A stretch of 64,000 nucleotides of DNA from Prunus persica (GCF_000346465.2 NC_034009.1:40612053-40676052); one strand, 5' to 3'; positions 33,378-45,285 are shown, numbered from the stretch's first letter. Numbers and translations are program-made. Notes: generated by a model not told the origin, from the sequence alone.

Positions 33378-33412
<35 letters not shown>

Positions 33413-34227
33413 GCGTCGTTTTGGACCAAGTCATTTAAAAAAAATTTGAATCTGCCTAGACCAAAACAACGTCGTTTTGGCCAAAAAGACGAGCTTGTCC
33501 TCTTCTTCTCCATCTCCTTCATAGCCTGCTGTTGTCCAAATTTCAGGACTTTCTGTTGGAAATATGACTACAAATTGCTATAAAATAAACAAATAAATAC
33601 TACAAATAAAACAGATTTTTTCAAAAGGAGAATTGAATTAGAAGAAGCTTAATTGAGTGAAGGCAAGTGTTGGACACTCTGACCTTAAGGCGAATTACGC
33701 CCCACACTGGTGCTTATGGTTCACTAGCATTCACTTATCAGGATACAATGACTCCCCTCTTTGTAAAAGAAGCACTGCAATTCACAAGGAACTTTGAACT
33801 AAATTATGCAGGAACCTTCCTTTATGAAAACTCTAATACTCTCTATATATGAAAGTCTATATGTTGTGAATTTAATTGAATGATAAAACTGCAGGAGGAT
33901 TGTTCTATTTATAGATGATGAAATACCCTTTCCAAAAAGGTATCCCAATCTGAAAAGGCAAACAATGCATTCCTAGGTGTCTAATAGGGTTCCAGACACA
34001 TATGAAGAGTTGTCACCCCCTAATTGAAGATGGGTCATTATAATAACCCAAGGTTCATGTCTTTAACCCAATAAATTTTATTAATTTCCATTCAAATAGA
34101 AAATTTAGTATTAAATTTCTCTCACTTTCTAGCCATCCATAGGGGCCATGTGAGGACCTTCATAGCTATTTTACAGCCATCCATGGGGTCCCTTGACCCC
34201 TTTGGTCCCTATGTCCATCCGCCACTG
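33235..34227. mobile_element. hAT-like non-autonomous element (about 1 kb)
   Basis: The ends are inverted: CAGTGGCGGATG at 33235 and its inverse CATCCGCCACTG ending at 34227. Flanking 8-mers TTTCTTCG and GTTCTTTG agree at six of eight positions. Flank homology supports an insertion: array sequence related to the tail of copy 9 resumes just after it (about 34255, GGAATGTCCATTGAAGATTATGA). It contains a GA run at about 33381-33409 and no transposase frame. Confidence 0.75.
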
Positions 34228-34655
34228 GTTCTTTGGCTTCTTATCTTCCCATAATTGGAGAGGAATGTCCATTGAAGATTATGAGGTTCTAAGTGAGTAT
34301 GAATAAGAATGATGACTGTTTGTTGTCGCGACTACAAATGATGTGTGGAATTTTTCAGTTTTTGAAATCTATGAAGCTTATCTCTCCAAACAGGCCGCAG
34401 CAGCACATAAGGGTTCTGCGAAGTTTAAGGTTAAAACTACAGCAGTCGAGGTTCATTCCTCAGTTACTTGTGTATATCCACAACCCAAAAGATATTATCG
34501 GTTGTGTGAGGAATAAAGTGCAGTTTGTTGCATTTCAAGTGATCTTCACAACCTTGTACTATGAAACCAAGCCATCATTTTCAATAACTATTTCTACAGC
34601 CTTCATCAAATCTGACGGCCTGAATCTGGTGGCCCAAATACCCTCTGCCATCCCA
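34228..34655 (+). pseudogene. Loose BTB 3' end (array fragment)
   Basis: This segment aligns with the region after copy 9 (about 47838-48190). It includes a relict of the final BTB helix (GAAATCTATGAAGCTTATCTCTCC at about 34364 on, read as EIYEAYLSKQ), then AAGTTTAAGGTTAAAACT and the ACCAAGCCATCATTTTCAATAAC block. It is the displaced 3' flank of copy 6, not a gene. Confidence 0.7.
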
Positions 34656-35019
34656 TGTCTTGAAGCAAATCATAAATGATCCATGGGGGCCATGTGAGGC
34701 CCTTGGGAACCGCTTGCTTGTTTCCTTTGCCTTAATTGCATACTCTGTTGTCCTCTACTTTGGTCTCCACCATCTCTCCTTCTTACCTAAAACAAATAAT
34801 AATTAGTAGTTTCCATAATATGAAATTTTGATTGGTGAAAACATAGTTGAAACTGTGGCACTTACTATAAGTTTTTCTTTGGCAACTTTCCTCTTCCTAG
34901 TAGGCTTTATGTTGGAATTTCTAGGTTCCTAATAAGCAAAGTCATCAAGTCAGAAACTAAATCAAATACATTTAAATGTAAATCAATAAGCCTATAATGA
35001 CACATACCTTACAACTAAT

Positions 35020-37324
35020 TCAATTATGCCCTTCTCCACCGCAATTGCCACACTTTAAAGGGTTGTCTTACCTAGGAAGCTTATATGGATTAGCAGGTTG
35101 TTTAGGTTCATCAACAACTTGTTTTCTTGTCTTCTTAGGCCTACAAGGCTGCTTGTGGTATTTTGGAGAGAGTAATAGAGGTAAATTAATCTTCATCCAT
35201 TGATCTTGGCTAGTCATAAGCATAATCATTGGTTCATAGGCTCTCAAATAAGCCTCTTTCTTGTACACTACATTTCAAAAGTCCTCTGGATTCCCATGAA
35301 ACCAACTTATTGCAGCACAAGCATGCAAACATGGTATTCCATTCAAATCCCAAGCATGGCATGAACAAGAGTGAGCATTCAAATCAATAGCAAAGTTACG
35401 GCCACTATGGTGCATTACTTCAAACTTATTCTGTCCAGCAGCCTTAGAAATGCACCACTGAGCTTTTTCTTTGTTTTTCTCTAATTCTTGGCCCAACTTG
35501 TCCATGCCATTTCTCACAGAAAACCCTTCTTCTAGTCATCAACAACATTATATACAACCGAATTCTTTCTAGCATAGTCAAAACAGGCTTGTCTTTGGCA
35601 TCCCTTATGCTACGGTTAAATGCCTCACATAGGTTGTTCATAAGCATGTCACACTTGGAATTACTCTTGAAATATGCCCTACTCTAATGCCTAGTATCTT
35701 TCTCTGCAAGCCAATCATATGCAGGTTTAGACAACTCCAACATCTTTCTCATTTATGCATGAAACCATGGCACTGTTGTGGCCCTAGCAATTGCTTCCAT
35801 TTGATGTTTCAAAGCAAGACCTCTATGTTCCAAATAGAAGTTTCCATATAGATGTTTTAAATAATGTCTATGCTCTGCATGAGGGAATAGAGCATCCACA
35901 GCATCTATTAACCCTTTTCGTTTGTCAATCATAAATACATAACCATGGCTATTCGTAATATTCAGATCACCACTCAATAATTCTAAAAATCACAACCACA
36001 TTGAATTGCTCTCAATCTCTACATATGCATAGGCAAGTGGAAACATTCCGTTGTTTGCATAAACTCCCATTACAGAAACCCATTGCCCAGGGTGAGGCCC
36101 TTTGACATGAAACTCATCCAAGCAAACCACAGGCCTACAACCATCTAAAAACCCCTTCTTGCAAGCTGCAAGACATATGTAAATTCTCTGAAACCATGGC
36201 CTATCACCTTCTATTTCAGATTTAATGATAACTGTACTTCCCACATTTCTGATTCTTAACTCATGACAATAATCCCACAATACTTCATATTGTTTACTGT
36301 AAGACCCATTTATAATGTCAACTACCATGGCTCTTGCTGTGTACATAGTTGCTCCAGATGGTCTATAACCATAGTCTTGGTGAACTTATTCTGCAAAAGA
36401 AGAAGCAGTCCAATTTGGATTGAGCCTTAACTACCCAGAATATCTTTCAGCCAACCAGCCAGCAGTGGTATGTATATTTTTAGTCCCCTTACTACAAACA
36501 TATGTAGGATTAAAGGTTTTCACCTGTAGGTAAGTGCTACCACTAACACTTGAAGCATGGATAACAAAAGGACAGCTCTCTTCACATACTACTCTTATTT
36601 TGTTACGGTCATTATTCATAAATATCAACTCCCTTCCATAATTAATGGAGTATATCCTCACAGCTTTTCTAAACAACTCGGCAGTTCCAAACTTTAAACA
36701 TATTTTGAAACCTAGGTTTGCCATATCAATTTCAGGTCTGAAATATTCACATTTTGGCGTCCTATTCTTCTTCCTTCTTAGTTTACCTACTGCATCATCT
36801 TCACTTGAAGAGCTATTTGGGTAGGTAAGTGTAGGTGATTCTTCTCCATTGTCTGACTCATCATTTTCCTTTGCATTAGGATCATTGTTAATGCAACTAT
36901 GATCGACATAACCTTCAAACCACTTATCATCCTTCTTCAATAAGTCAATCTCTTCATCACTCTGTGCATAGTCACTGTCTTCAAAGTCTGGATCACCGCT
37001 ATCATCATCCTTATAACAAAAATATTCTTGATCACTGCTATCATTCCTCACTTGGCTTGAAGTCAGGCTCACTACTTTCAAGTACAAAACTATCACCTTG
37101 CTATTGCTTTTAGGTACCGTGCTCATACAAGCTAAAAGTGTACTATCTGATATTATTTGAATGAGTCTACTAGTTCCAAATTCTTCACCATAAAAACTCA
37201 CATCATACCCATCGTCATATCCCAAATGTTTAGCCATTCCAAATAACTCTAACATGAACATATAGTCAACCTCACAATAATCAAACCAATTGACTTCACC
37301 ACTCACTGTCCTTTCTATTTTCAA
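35020..37324 (-). pseudogene. MuDR-type transposase, broken
   Basis: Reading 5' to 3' on the minus strand: an acidic N-terminal region with a PB1-like start (37324-36431); a MuDR DNA-binding part (FKICLKFGTAELFRKAVRIYSI, CEESCPFVIHAS); the MULE catalytic region (PVVCLDEFHVKGPHPGQW, VYANNGMFPLAYAYVEIES; 36346-35990); FMIDKRKGLIDAVDALFP (35977-35753); EAFNRSIRDAKDKPV (35647-35444); a SWIM zinc motif (CSCHAWDLNGIPCLHA) to 35275; and a CCHC knuckle (CGNCGGEGHNC) at about 35020-35060. The parts lie in several frames separated by stops and shifts, so no full protein can be made. Such transposases cut and move Mutator-like DNA. Confidence 0.88.
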
Positions 37325-37551
37325 CTAGTTTACCTCCATGGAAAAACTTAAATATAACAACCTCATCAGCATCTTTATCTGCGTAAGAGGAAGATTCACT
37401 TAACAAATGGACAAAGGTAACAAAGATAAAACAAGGACCATACAAGGATAATACAAGGAACATACAAGGACCACATAAGGTGTATTGGGGCCAGCACAGA
37501 GTAAAAAAGGTATATGAAAAAACAAAACAAAAACTCCAGCAACACACCAGA

Positions 37552-39547
37552 TGAAAGGACTCGCCCCGAATTTTTCATAACCCGAGGCGACCCCTTTGGA
37601 ATTCCCGACATCCTCCCGATGCCAGGCCCAATTACTAAAGACCGAGACTTCATGCCGAAATTTCGGCAGAGTCTCCCCTATAATTTGGACATTTCCCAAA
37701 ATTTCAACCTGCATAAAAATGCATTTAATATTCACAACTGGCAGCATGCACAATATAATTTCATGCAATTCACACAAACGGCCTTCGGCCTTCCAATAAT
37801 TCTCAACTACTACCAAACCCACTAAACAAACAATTCATGCCTTAAACAAGGCAAACAATTCAAATATAAATTATGACTAACATTTAGTCTGCGGCTGCAC
37901 CTAATAACCTTAGGCTGCCTACGTACCCTCCTTGAGGGATCAAGCCACACGTAGTTCTTCCTTAAAACTCAATTCCACACTTAGGCGATACCTTATTTCA
38001 TTTATCTGTATTTCATATAATCTCCCCATACGCCGGTACAACCAACGCCACGTATGGGGCTTGTCAACACGCCGGATAACCTACGCCACGTGCGACCATG
38101 CCATACTATTATAATATCTCCCCATACGCCGGTACAACCAACGCCATGTATGGGGTCTGTCTCAACGCCGGATAACCTACGCCACGCGAGACCTGCACAT
38201 CATATCACATATCTCCCCATACGCCGGTACAACCAACGCCACGTATGGGGCCTGTCCCAACGCCGGATAACCTACGTCACGTGGGACCTCAACATCATAT
38301 CACAAATCTCCCCATACGCCGGTACAACCAACGCCACGTATGGGGTCTGTCGACACACCGGATAACCTACGCCACGTGCGACCTCAACACAATATCACAA
38401 TATCTCCCCATACACCGGTACAACCAACGCCACGTATGGGGCCTGTCTCAAAGCCGGATAACCTACGCCACGTGAGACCTGAACATCATATTACAATTCT
38501 CCCCATACGCCGGTACAACCAACGCCACGTATGGGGCCTGTCCACACGCCGGATAACCTACACCACGTGGGACCTAACTTTCACTTGGTGGTACTTGTAG
38601 TGAAACCAAAATCCGGGGAGGTACCTAAGATAGTGCGTATAGCACTCCAAACTGACATTCTAGACTCTTTTGTACCCTTGTACAAACATATTATAATTAT
38701 AATTATATATATTAATTCTAATATTATGTAACCCTCCACAATAGTCTAGCACCCGATAATCTCCCCTGGAAAGGTGAGATTACTCCGGGAGACTCACGAT
38801 CAACCAAAGGTCAAACTTCTCTAACCCTGGTCAAACGGGCCTGCGAAACCCACGACCTCCAATTTCCGATCCGAAAGTCCCTATGGGTTCTACCAGGTAT
38901 AGGACACTTGTCCTGTAAGTTTGTTCAGATCGGACGGTCGGATTGCTCACGATCGCACGATCTGACGGTTAATATAAAATATAAACTTTAAAATTATTAT
39001 TCGGAACATCCGGGGCTCCGATTCACAATCCGTGAATTCCTACACGATCCTAGAATTACCTAGATTAACATATATTAAATTTGGGTCCATCCAACAGTCC
39101 CAACCTATCGAACCCGGATAACGCGCAATATGCGAATATCCGTTCAATAGTCAAATGACGTCCGAATTGAGATCCGCGAAATCCTACGCACTCGTGACAA
39201 CCTAAGGATCTCATCGGAACACAGTGCTACTTTTTCTACAGTGCTACAATCCTACCCAACAGTCAGCTAGAACAGCTCGAGAGGTTCAAGATCCATACCT
39301 GGGTCGACAGAAATGGTGGCCGGAGGAGGGAGATCGACGGCGTTGAAGTTTTGATGACCTCCCGGCGGTTTTCTGCATTTTTCGGCCAGCACAGGCCGCG
39401 TCGCCGGCGGGGAACGGTCGGGGAAGGAAGGGGGGATGACGGCGGTTCGAACGCCACCGGTCCCGTGGCCGGTGGTGCCCTGTGGCGGCGCCGGCGCCTC
39501 TTGGAAGGCGACGGCCGCTGGAACGGGAGAGAGGAGAGAGAGAGATC

Positions 39548-39591
<44 letters not shown>

Positions 39592-39843
39592 AAAAATCTG
39601 AGTTTTATAAAAAAAATCCTATTTTGAAATATTTACGATTATGCCACTGGGCTTCTTTTGACCATATCTCTCTCGTTACAACTCCGATTCGAGCCCACTA
39701 CGTGTCTATGAACTCGTCTCAGTACGATCTATCCAAAAATACTAGTCACTGCCCCAAACTCTCTTCGGTTAAAAATATGACCAAAATACCCTTAAATAGT
39801 TAAATAATTAAATAAGGGTTAAATTTGGGGTCGGGGTGTTACA
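37552..39843 (-). mobile_element. Solo LTR (about 2.3 kb) nested in the MULE
   Basis: On the minus strand it starts TGTAACACCCCGACCCC at 39843 and ends CCTTTCA at 37552, so it has TG...CA ends. The 5-bp target duplication CCAGA flanks it exactly (37547-37551 and 39844-39848). No internal gag-pol region or second LTR is present, which points to a solo LTR left by recombination. The long length and TGTAACACC start fit Gypsy-class elements. It contains a satellite block (38021-38575) and a GA run at about 39551-39589. Confidence 0.87.
38021..38580 (+). repeat. Tandem satellite, six units of 95-96 bp, inside the solo LTR
   Basis: Units start at about 38021, 38117, 38212, 38307, 38403 and 38498. 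Each begins TCTCCCCATACGCCGG and holds two inverted repeats: CCCCATAC with GTATGGGG, and a second pair around CCGGATAACCTACG whose arms differ between units yet stay complementary. The frames open across the units simply because the unit has few stops; they are not genes. Confidence 0.92.
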
Positions 39844-40345
39844 CCAGACTAGGAACATGCAAGGACTACACAATGACCACACCAGAACCAACACAGAGTA
39901 AAAAAGTATACAAAAAATAATTTTAAAAAACCCTAACAACAGTTCAATGCACATGCCAAAATCAAGAAAATCGAGTGAGAGTGAGTCCACTTACATATGG
40001 GTTGACAACCTCCAGATTCTCTAAGCACCACCATCTTCGCACTTTCTACAATGATTTCTTCTCCAGATTCTCCTAAAACCTTAGATTTTCACAAACCCTA
40101 AGCCCTCTTTTCCAATTTCCCCTTCTCACCCAATTTCCCTCTTTCTTAGAACGGAGAAACCCTTATTCGAAGAGGTGAAAGGTTTAAACGAAGTGGGGCT
40201 CAACACTCGTAACGGAACGGCTAAAAAACTGATGGAACGGGTAACGTGAGACTGTTTTTAAAACGTTGGGGGGTAATTTGAGACGTTTGCAAACACAAGT
40301 GGTAATCTGAAGCAAATTTGAAAGCACAGGGGGCATGTACATAAA

Positions 40346-40829
40346 TAAGTCATTGTAATACAGCTACATAGTATTACTCGTTCATGTTTTGTGGTAACAC
40401 AAGCTATAATTTCCAATAAATGGAGCCTAACACCCGTATCCCCATCTTTCAATTTTCTTTTTTTCCTTTTTTTTTTTTGGCAAATATTTTATTTAAAATA
40501 TATATTAGATAAATTTTAAATAAACTAAAATAAAACATGAAATTTTATCACAAGTAATTTTTTAAATTTTTTAAAAGGTTTTCATTTTAAACACAGAAAA
40601 TCGGATGCAAGGATAACTACTTTTATCACAAGTGTTCCAAGTAGAAAGTGGCGGACCCCTTCAAAAGCAAAATGGCGGACTCCTTCCAGACGAAGGATTG
40701 GCGGATTCCTTCAATAGCAAGCTTTGCTACTAATATAAGGCAGGGCAAGTAGCACGATGATCAATCTATAAAATTACATTTGCTTTTTAAAAATCTTATC
40801 TTCTTGTTATTTATCGTTGAGTACCCAAC
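40346..40829. promoter_or_regulatory. Array spacer and promoter of BTB copy 7
   Basis: Sequence related to that before copy 5 resumes here (GGTAACACAAGCTATAATTTCCAATAAATGGAGCC). The promoter module lies at about 40640-40770, with TATAAGG at about 40734 and GCAGGGCAAGTAGCACGATGATC after it. Confidence 0.6.
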
Positions 40830-41971
40830 ATGAGTAGGTGCATGTCTTGCGAGGCCATATCCGAGGGATATGATGCCGCCACTTGCAAGCAGCGCCACGA
40901 GGTCCTCAAGGCCAAGGTCGCTTTTCTCACGACGTCCCAGCCGGCTTCCTTCCCCGACGTCCTTCTGTTTGCCTCAGACGATGGCTCTGCCGACACCGCC
41001 GAGCCCCTTGTACCCGTTCCGGCCCATAAAGCCGTTTTGGTCAGTACCCATTTCGCCACAACTTGCTGCTACTTTACTCCATCACTGATTTTTTTATTCA
41101 AATATTTTGGTGGCTTTAATTACTTTAATTATTTTTAGTTAACAATAATAATATTCTAAATTACTCTAAATATTCAGAGAGAGGCGGTTGCACTATAACC
41201 TTCTCTGTAACTTTCCTTTTATTCCTCCTTATTTGCAAATCAAAATTTGACATGCACAACTTTGTTTTTTTTTTTTAGTATTTTCAATGGGATGATATTA
41301 TTATTCTAGCTGATTTTTGTTCAATTAATGTGCTGTTTGAATTCCTCTTAAATATATATTATGTATATCAATAATGCTATTTGTATCCTATTTCAACTAA
41401 TCAGGTGAGCCGTTCTCCAGTGTTCAAAGCCATGCTTGAGAATGAGATGGAAGAAAGTCAGAGCGGCACCATCAAGATCAGCGATGTGTCCTACGACGCC
41501 CTTTGTGCTTTTGTCAACTACCTGTACACAGCTGAGATATGCCTTGACCAGCAATTGGCCTATTATCTGCTTGTAATGGCTGAAAAATACCAGGTACAGC
41601 ATCTCAAAGACTACTGCCAGAAATTCTTCGTGTCCAACCTCAACTGGGACAATGTACTTCCAACCTACACCTTTGCGCACCAGCATAACTCTAAGCCGAT
41701 CATCGACGTGGCCTTGAGGGTGATCACAGCCAACATGGACAAGCTCACTGCCCGGGAGGAGTACGCGGAGCTGAAGGAGAGACATCCAGGACTTGTATTG
41801 GAAATCTATGAAGCTCATTTCAGTCGTGCAGCAGCAGTCCGTGATCAATCTTCATTTTCCTGTGTACTCAGGGCTTCTTCTAGGTCTCGTGGTTTCCCTA
41901 TTTTGCGACGACAAAGTGGAAACCAACCCCAAGTTTCAACAGCTTCTTCAACGGGCTTGATTGTGCTATAG
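40830..41971 (+). CDS. BTB/POZ domain protein, array copy 7
   Basis: Exons 40830-41039 and 41405-41971 join in phase 0 to give 258 residues. The N-terminal motif is damaged: the second pair reads CKQRH, where relatives have CKQCH, so one of the four cysteines is lost. The BTB core has PDVLLFASDDGSADTAEP, PAHKAVL and VSRSPVFKAMLENEMEESQSG, and the back helices end IYEAHFSR. A long unrelated tail follows (AAAVRDQSSFSCVLRASS... to TGLIVL), similar in its SSFSCV part to the tail of copy 5. The promoter module and TATA are good. The frame is intact, but the zinc motif probably cannot bind metal. Confidence 0.82.
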
Positions 41972-42182
41972 GTTTTTTAAAGAGGGAAATAATGTATAAA
42001 AATTATGTGTTTGTTTAAAGATTTCTTTTGCTTTTTATTGTGTACTAGTTAAGTGAGTTTGTCTATTGAGTGTTTCAAGACCATTTGGCGTCAGACTTAA
42101 TGTTCGAAACCCCTAATCATGAGTGTGCGTGACTAAACTCTCATGCCCATTGTTACCTTTGACAAACAAACAAAAAAACCCT

Positions 42183-42345
42183 TCCGCGCTGGGCCTCAAC
42201 ATTCGATCCATTTCGAGCACGATGGTTGATATTACACCTGTACGTGCCCAACACAAAGAGAACAAGAAGAAATCTATGTATGTACTCTACATATCACATG
42301 AAGTTCCCACACCTACTACAAATAAATAAAATAGGCTCAAAACTA
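42183..42345 (-). pseudogene. Fragment of the PMT gene (exon 9 start and intron 8)
   Basis: On the minus strand it reads [16 protein letters not shown], matching the start of the last exon of the PMT gene at 48762. It continues into sequence matching that gene's intron 8 (ATAGATAAAATAGGCTCAAA type). It is out of context, too short to code, and diverged at several bases. Confidence 0.85.
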
Positions 42346-42355
42346 GTGGAGTCGA

Positions 42356-42540
42356 AATCTATATGAAGCTTATCTCTTCAAACGAGGTCAATACAGTACT
42401 GCTGCCCAGAAAGATTCTTTCTTGAATACATAGTCCAGTGATGGATTTCCCGTCACCCTGACATGAGCTTTCGATCAGTGTTCCTTTTCTCTGTATATTT
42501 AATATAGTGAACTAGAGAAGATACAAATATCAGGTGCTAA
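42356..42540 (+). pseudogene. Loose 3' end of a copy-1-type BTB gene
   Basis: It aligns with the last codons and 3' UTR of copy 1 (17213-17400), including CTGCCCAGAAAGATTCTT, CATAGTC and GAGCTTTCGATCAGTGTTC. It has small indels that break the frame. It directly follows the PMT fragment. Confidence 0.8.
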
Positions 42541-44823
42541 ATTTCAGTGTGATTCAGTGACCGTAAAATAATCAGCAAAAAAATATTAAGAGATTAAAAT
42601 TGTAATTAAAATGGGTATGAGGGATTGCCACATGTTAATAGATGAGTGGGTTATCTTGCTATGAGCTTTTTTATCGTGCAAGATCAAATCAACATTGTCC
42701 TTGATCTTTTCATCTCACACAAAGGCGAGATAGAAAGCAAAGTGCCGGGCCCCAGACTCCTTCCAGACGACGGAGTCCAAAAATTGATAGCAACCAAAGA
42801 AAAAGAAAAATGAAAGTTCGATGAGGCATGATGGTGTTGGGTTGTTCATCTTAGTTTTGGTGGGTGAAGTCGCACAAAGCACAATCCCTAACCTCGGAGA
42901 TTAGTAGGGTCTTCCAACCACAAAGGTTGGGTAGCAAGCAAAACCAGAAAGTTCAATTCAGTTACCGATAAGGCAGAGGAGCACAATATGATATGGAATG
43001 GATGAAGCTATTGTCTTGGCCAACTAATGTAATCCATATATGCCTTTAAATTTGGATATATTTTATGTTGTTTCTGCGTGTCCCTCTGTTTGCATTCCTG
43101 TTCTTTTAGAAAGAAATGAAATTTCTTATTGACAAAAAATAAAATATAATTTAAAAATTAATTTAAAAAAATCTTCAAATTGGTATTATTTAATAGTTCA
43201 TGTATTGGGACATCGGTTAAAACTCAAGTACCAAGAGTGAAAAAATTCTTCCATAAATGGAGACTAATAGTGAAATTTCTTATAAAATAAGGCTTGGCTC
43301 TTTAACATTAAGAAGGATTTTCTCCTCAAAGCAAATGAGATTTTGACATTTGTCAAATTCCAAAACAAAGAAAGTTTAAAGAATTTCATAAAAGGAAAAA
43401 GTTAAATAAAATTGACGAGTGTTAAAATCTCATTTCATTTCTCCAGAATTTTCAACAAGTTGTTTAAAATATATATTAGACATATAATTTAAACAAACTA
43501 AAGATAAAAGATGAAATTTTATCACAAGTAATTTTTTATACTTTTTTTTATTCAATACAAGCAATATTTAAAGTGCGTGAGTAAATTCTTAATCAGTTGA
43601 GCAACAAAAGCATTGTGATATGCTCTTTATTTTTTTCCTGAAAGATAAATCAACATTTTGATTGATCTTTTCACCTTACACAAAAGGCTAGATCAGAAAG
43701 CAGAATGGCGGGCCCCTTCTAAAGCGAAGTGTTGGACTCCTTCCAGACGAAGGAATTAACTAATAAAAAATAAAAAAATGAAAGAGTCCATTGAAGCTAC
43801 TAATATAAAATGTTAATGGTTTCAGAAATATCAATAATTTAAAAATATAGAAATTTAGATGGAAATATCGGAAAATTATTAAATCGATAAAAATCACGGA
43901 AATTATAAGAAAAATTTGAAATTTTTTTTTAAAACTTTGGAGGATGTTTATTTAGTCAACTACTACTTTCTACCGCTCGGCTCTTGTCGGGGAGCCTCAC
44001 TCTCTTGCAGAGGATTCGAAGGTTTAGGATTCCCCTTGACAACCGCCACACACATTGGGTCATAATTATCTATTACTTTATTACAAAAAAAAAAAATTGG
44101 AAGAAAAATACATTGTAGGATGGGTTTAACTGATTTAAGTTGATTATATAGCAAGTTGACAAACATTGTGAGTGTGGAAAATATATAATAATTAATGAAA
44201 GAAAATTAAACACACCATAATTATTTATTTATAATGATTTACTACAATATTTTACACTTTATACATTGCATGATAAAATACATGAGTGACTTTATACCAT
44301 ATAGAGTTCCTATAAGGTTCAGATTTAAGTTATTTACACTAACACCTCCTGAGGTTTTCAGCTTTTTCACAAAACTCCTTGAGGTTTTAGAAATTACAAG
44401 AACACCCCTTAAGGTTTTAAATTGTTTTCACAAAACTCCTTTTCATTGATTTTTCGTCCAAAGAATGATGATTTTATACAAAAAAAAATAAAATTCTAAA
44501 AAGTTGGCATTTGAGATTAGATTGCAAATACTTCATTGAGGTTAATTTTGCATTTGCATAAGTTTTTTTTTTTAATGAAATCGCCAATTTTTGGACAAAC
44601 AATCAATGAAAAGGGGTTTTGTGAAAACAAATTGAAACATTAGTAGGTGTTCGTGCAATTTTTGAGACCTGAGGTGGTTTTGTGAAAACACAAGAATCTC
44701 AAGGTTAAGCTAAATTTACTAAACAAAAAAAGTGATGGTTCTTTTTTTTTGTTTCCAAAATTAAGAAGAGGAGGGAAGAAACTAACACACATAGATATCA
44801 TGGCAGCTTGAACCCAGAACCAC

Positions 44824-45285
44824 TTGACCCTTCATGCCTTTGTCAACTACCTCTACACAGCTGATGTGGTATGCAGAGCAATTGGCCTGTGATCTCCTGG
44901 TAATGGCTGAAAAATACCAGGTGCACCATCTCAAAGACTTGTGCCAGAAGTTCTTGGTGTCCAATCTCAACTGGGACAATTCACTTTCAACCTACACCTT
45001 CGTGCATCAGCATAACGCCAAGCAGATCATCAACCTAGCCTTGACGTTGATCACAGACAACATGGACAAGCTTACTACCGGGGAGGAGTACGCTGAGCTG
45101 AAGGAGAAAGATCCACAACTCGTATTCGAAATCTATGAAGCATGTAAAACCATTTGTTTCCTCCGATGTGGGATAATTTGCTTTCAAACTTCCAACAATA
45201 TATCCTTCCTTCCTTACAAGCTCCCAACAAAGGCGAGTAGTAAGGTTCTCCATTTCTGTAAATAGATAAACAAGTATTCTAATAT
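44824..45285 (+). pseudogene. BTB/POZ array copy 8: exon-2 fragment fused to a PMT fragment
   Basis: The BTB part (44824-45141) begins mid-domain (HAFVNYLYTAD) and lacks exon 1 and the first part of exon 2. A small deletion near 44874 shifts the frame before EQLACDLLVMAEKYQVHHLKDLC, after which the sequence runs well to EIYEA. It shares the extra GTG (VV) with copy 9, its closest relative. At about 45192-45285 it joins a piece that on the minus strand reads [19 protein letters not shown], matching the start of PMT exon 5 with its acceptor site and some intron. It is dead as a gene but informative about rearrangement. Confidence 0.87.

Larger units (their letters stand above)
34656..40345 (-). 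mobile_element. Decayed Mutator-like element (MULE) with nested solo LTR
   Basis: Array homology ends at about 34655 and resumes at about 40380, so this block is an insertion. It holds a MuDR-type transposase on the minus strand and, within its 5' region, a 2.3-kb solo LTR. The right end (GTAATTTGAGACG...GGGGGCATGTACATAAATAAGTC) looks like a MULE terminus. A matching left inverted repeat was not identified, so the exact ends are uncertain. Confidence 0.7.
41972..44823. other. Rearranged array segment without a complete gene
   Basis: No complete gene is present. It holds an antisense PMT piece (42183-42345), a BTB copy-1-like 3' end (42356-42540), two promoter modules with no exon 1 (about 42700-42835 and 43680-43805) and AT-rich spacer. 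The remaining stretches, about 43810-44820, show nothing recognisable. Confidence 0.6.

Noticed and set aside
38021..38580. CRISPR-like array of regular repeats
   Set aside because: Units are contiguous satellites without unique spacers, in a plant LTR; there are no cas genes.
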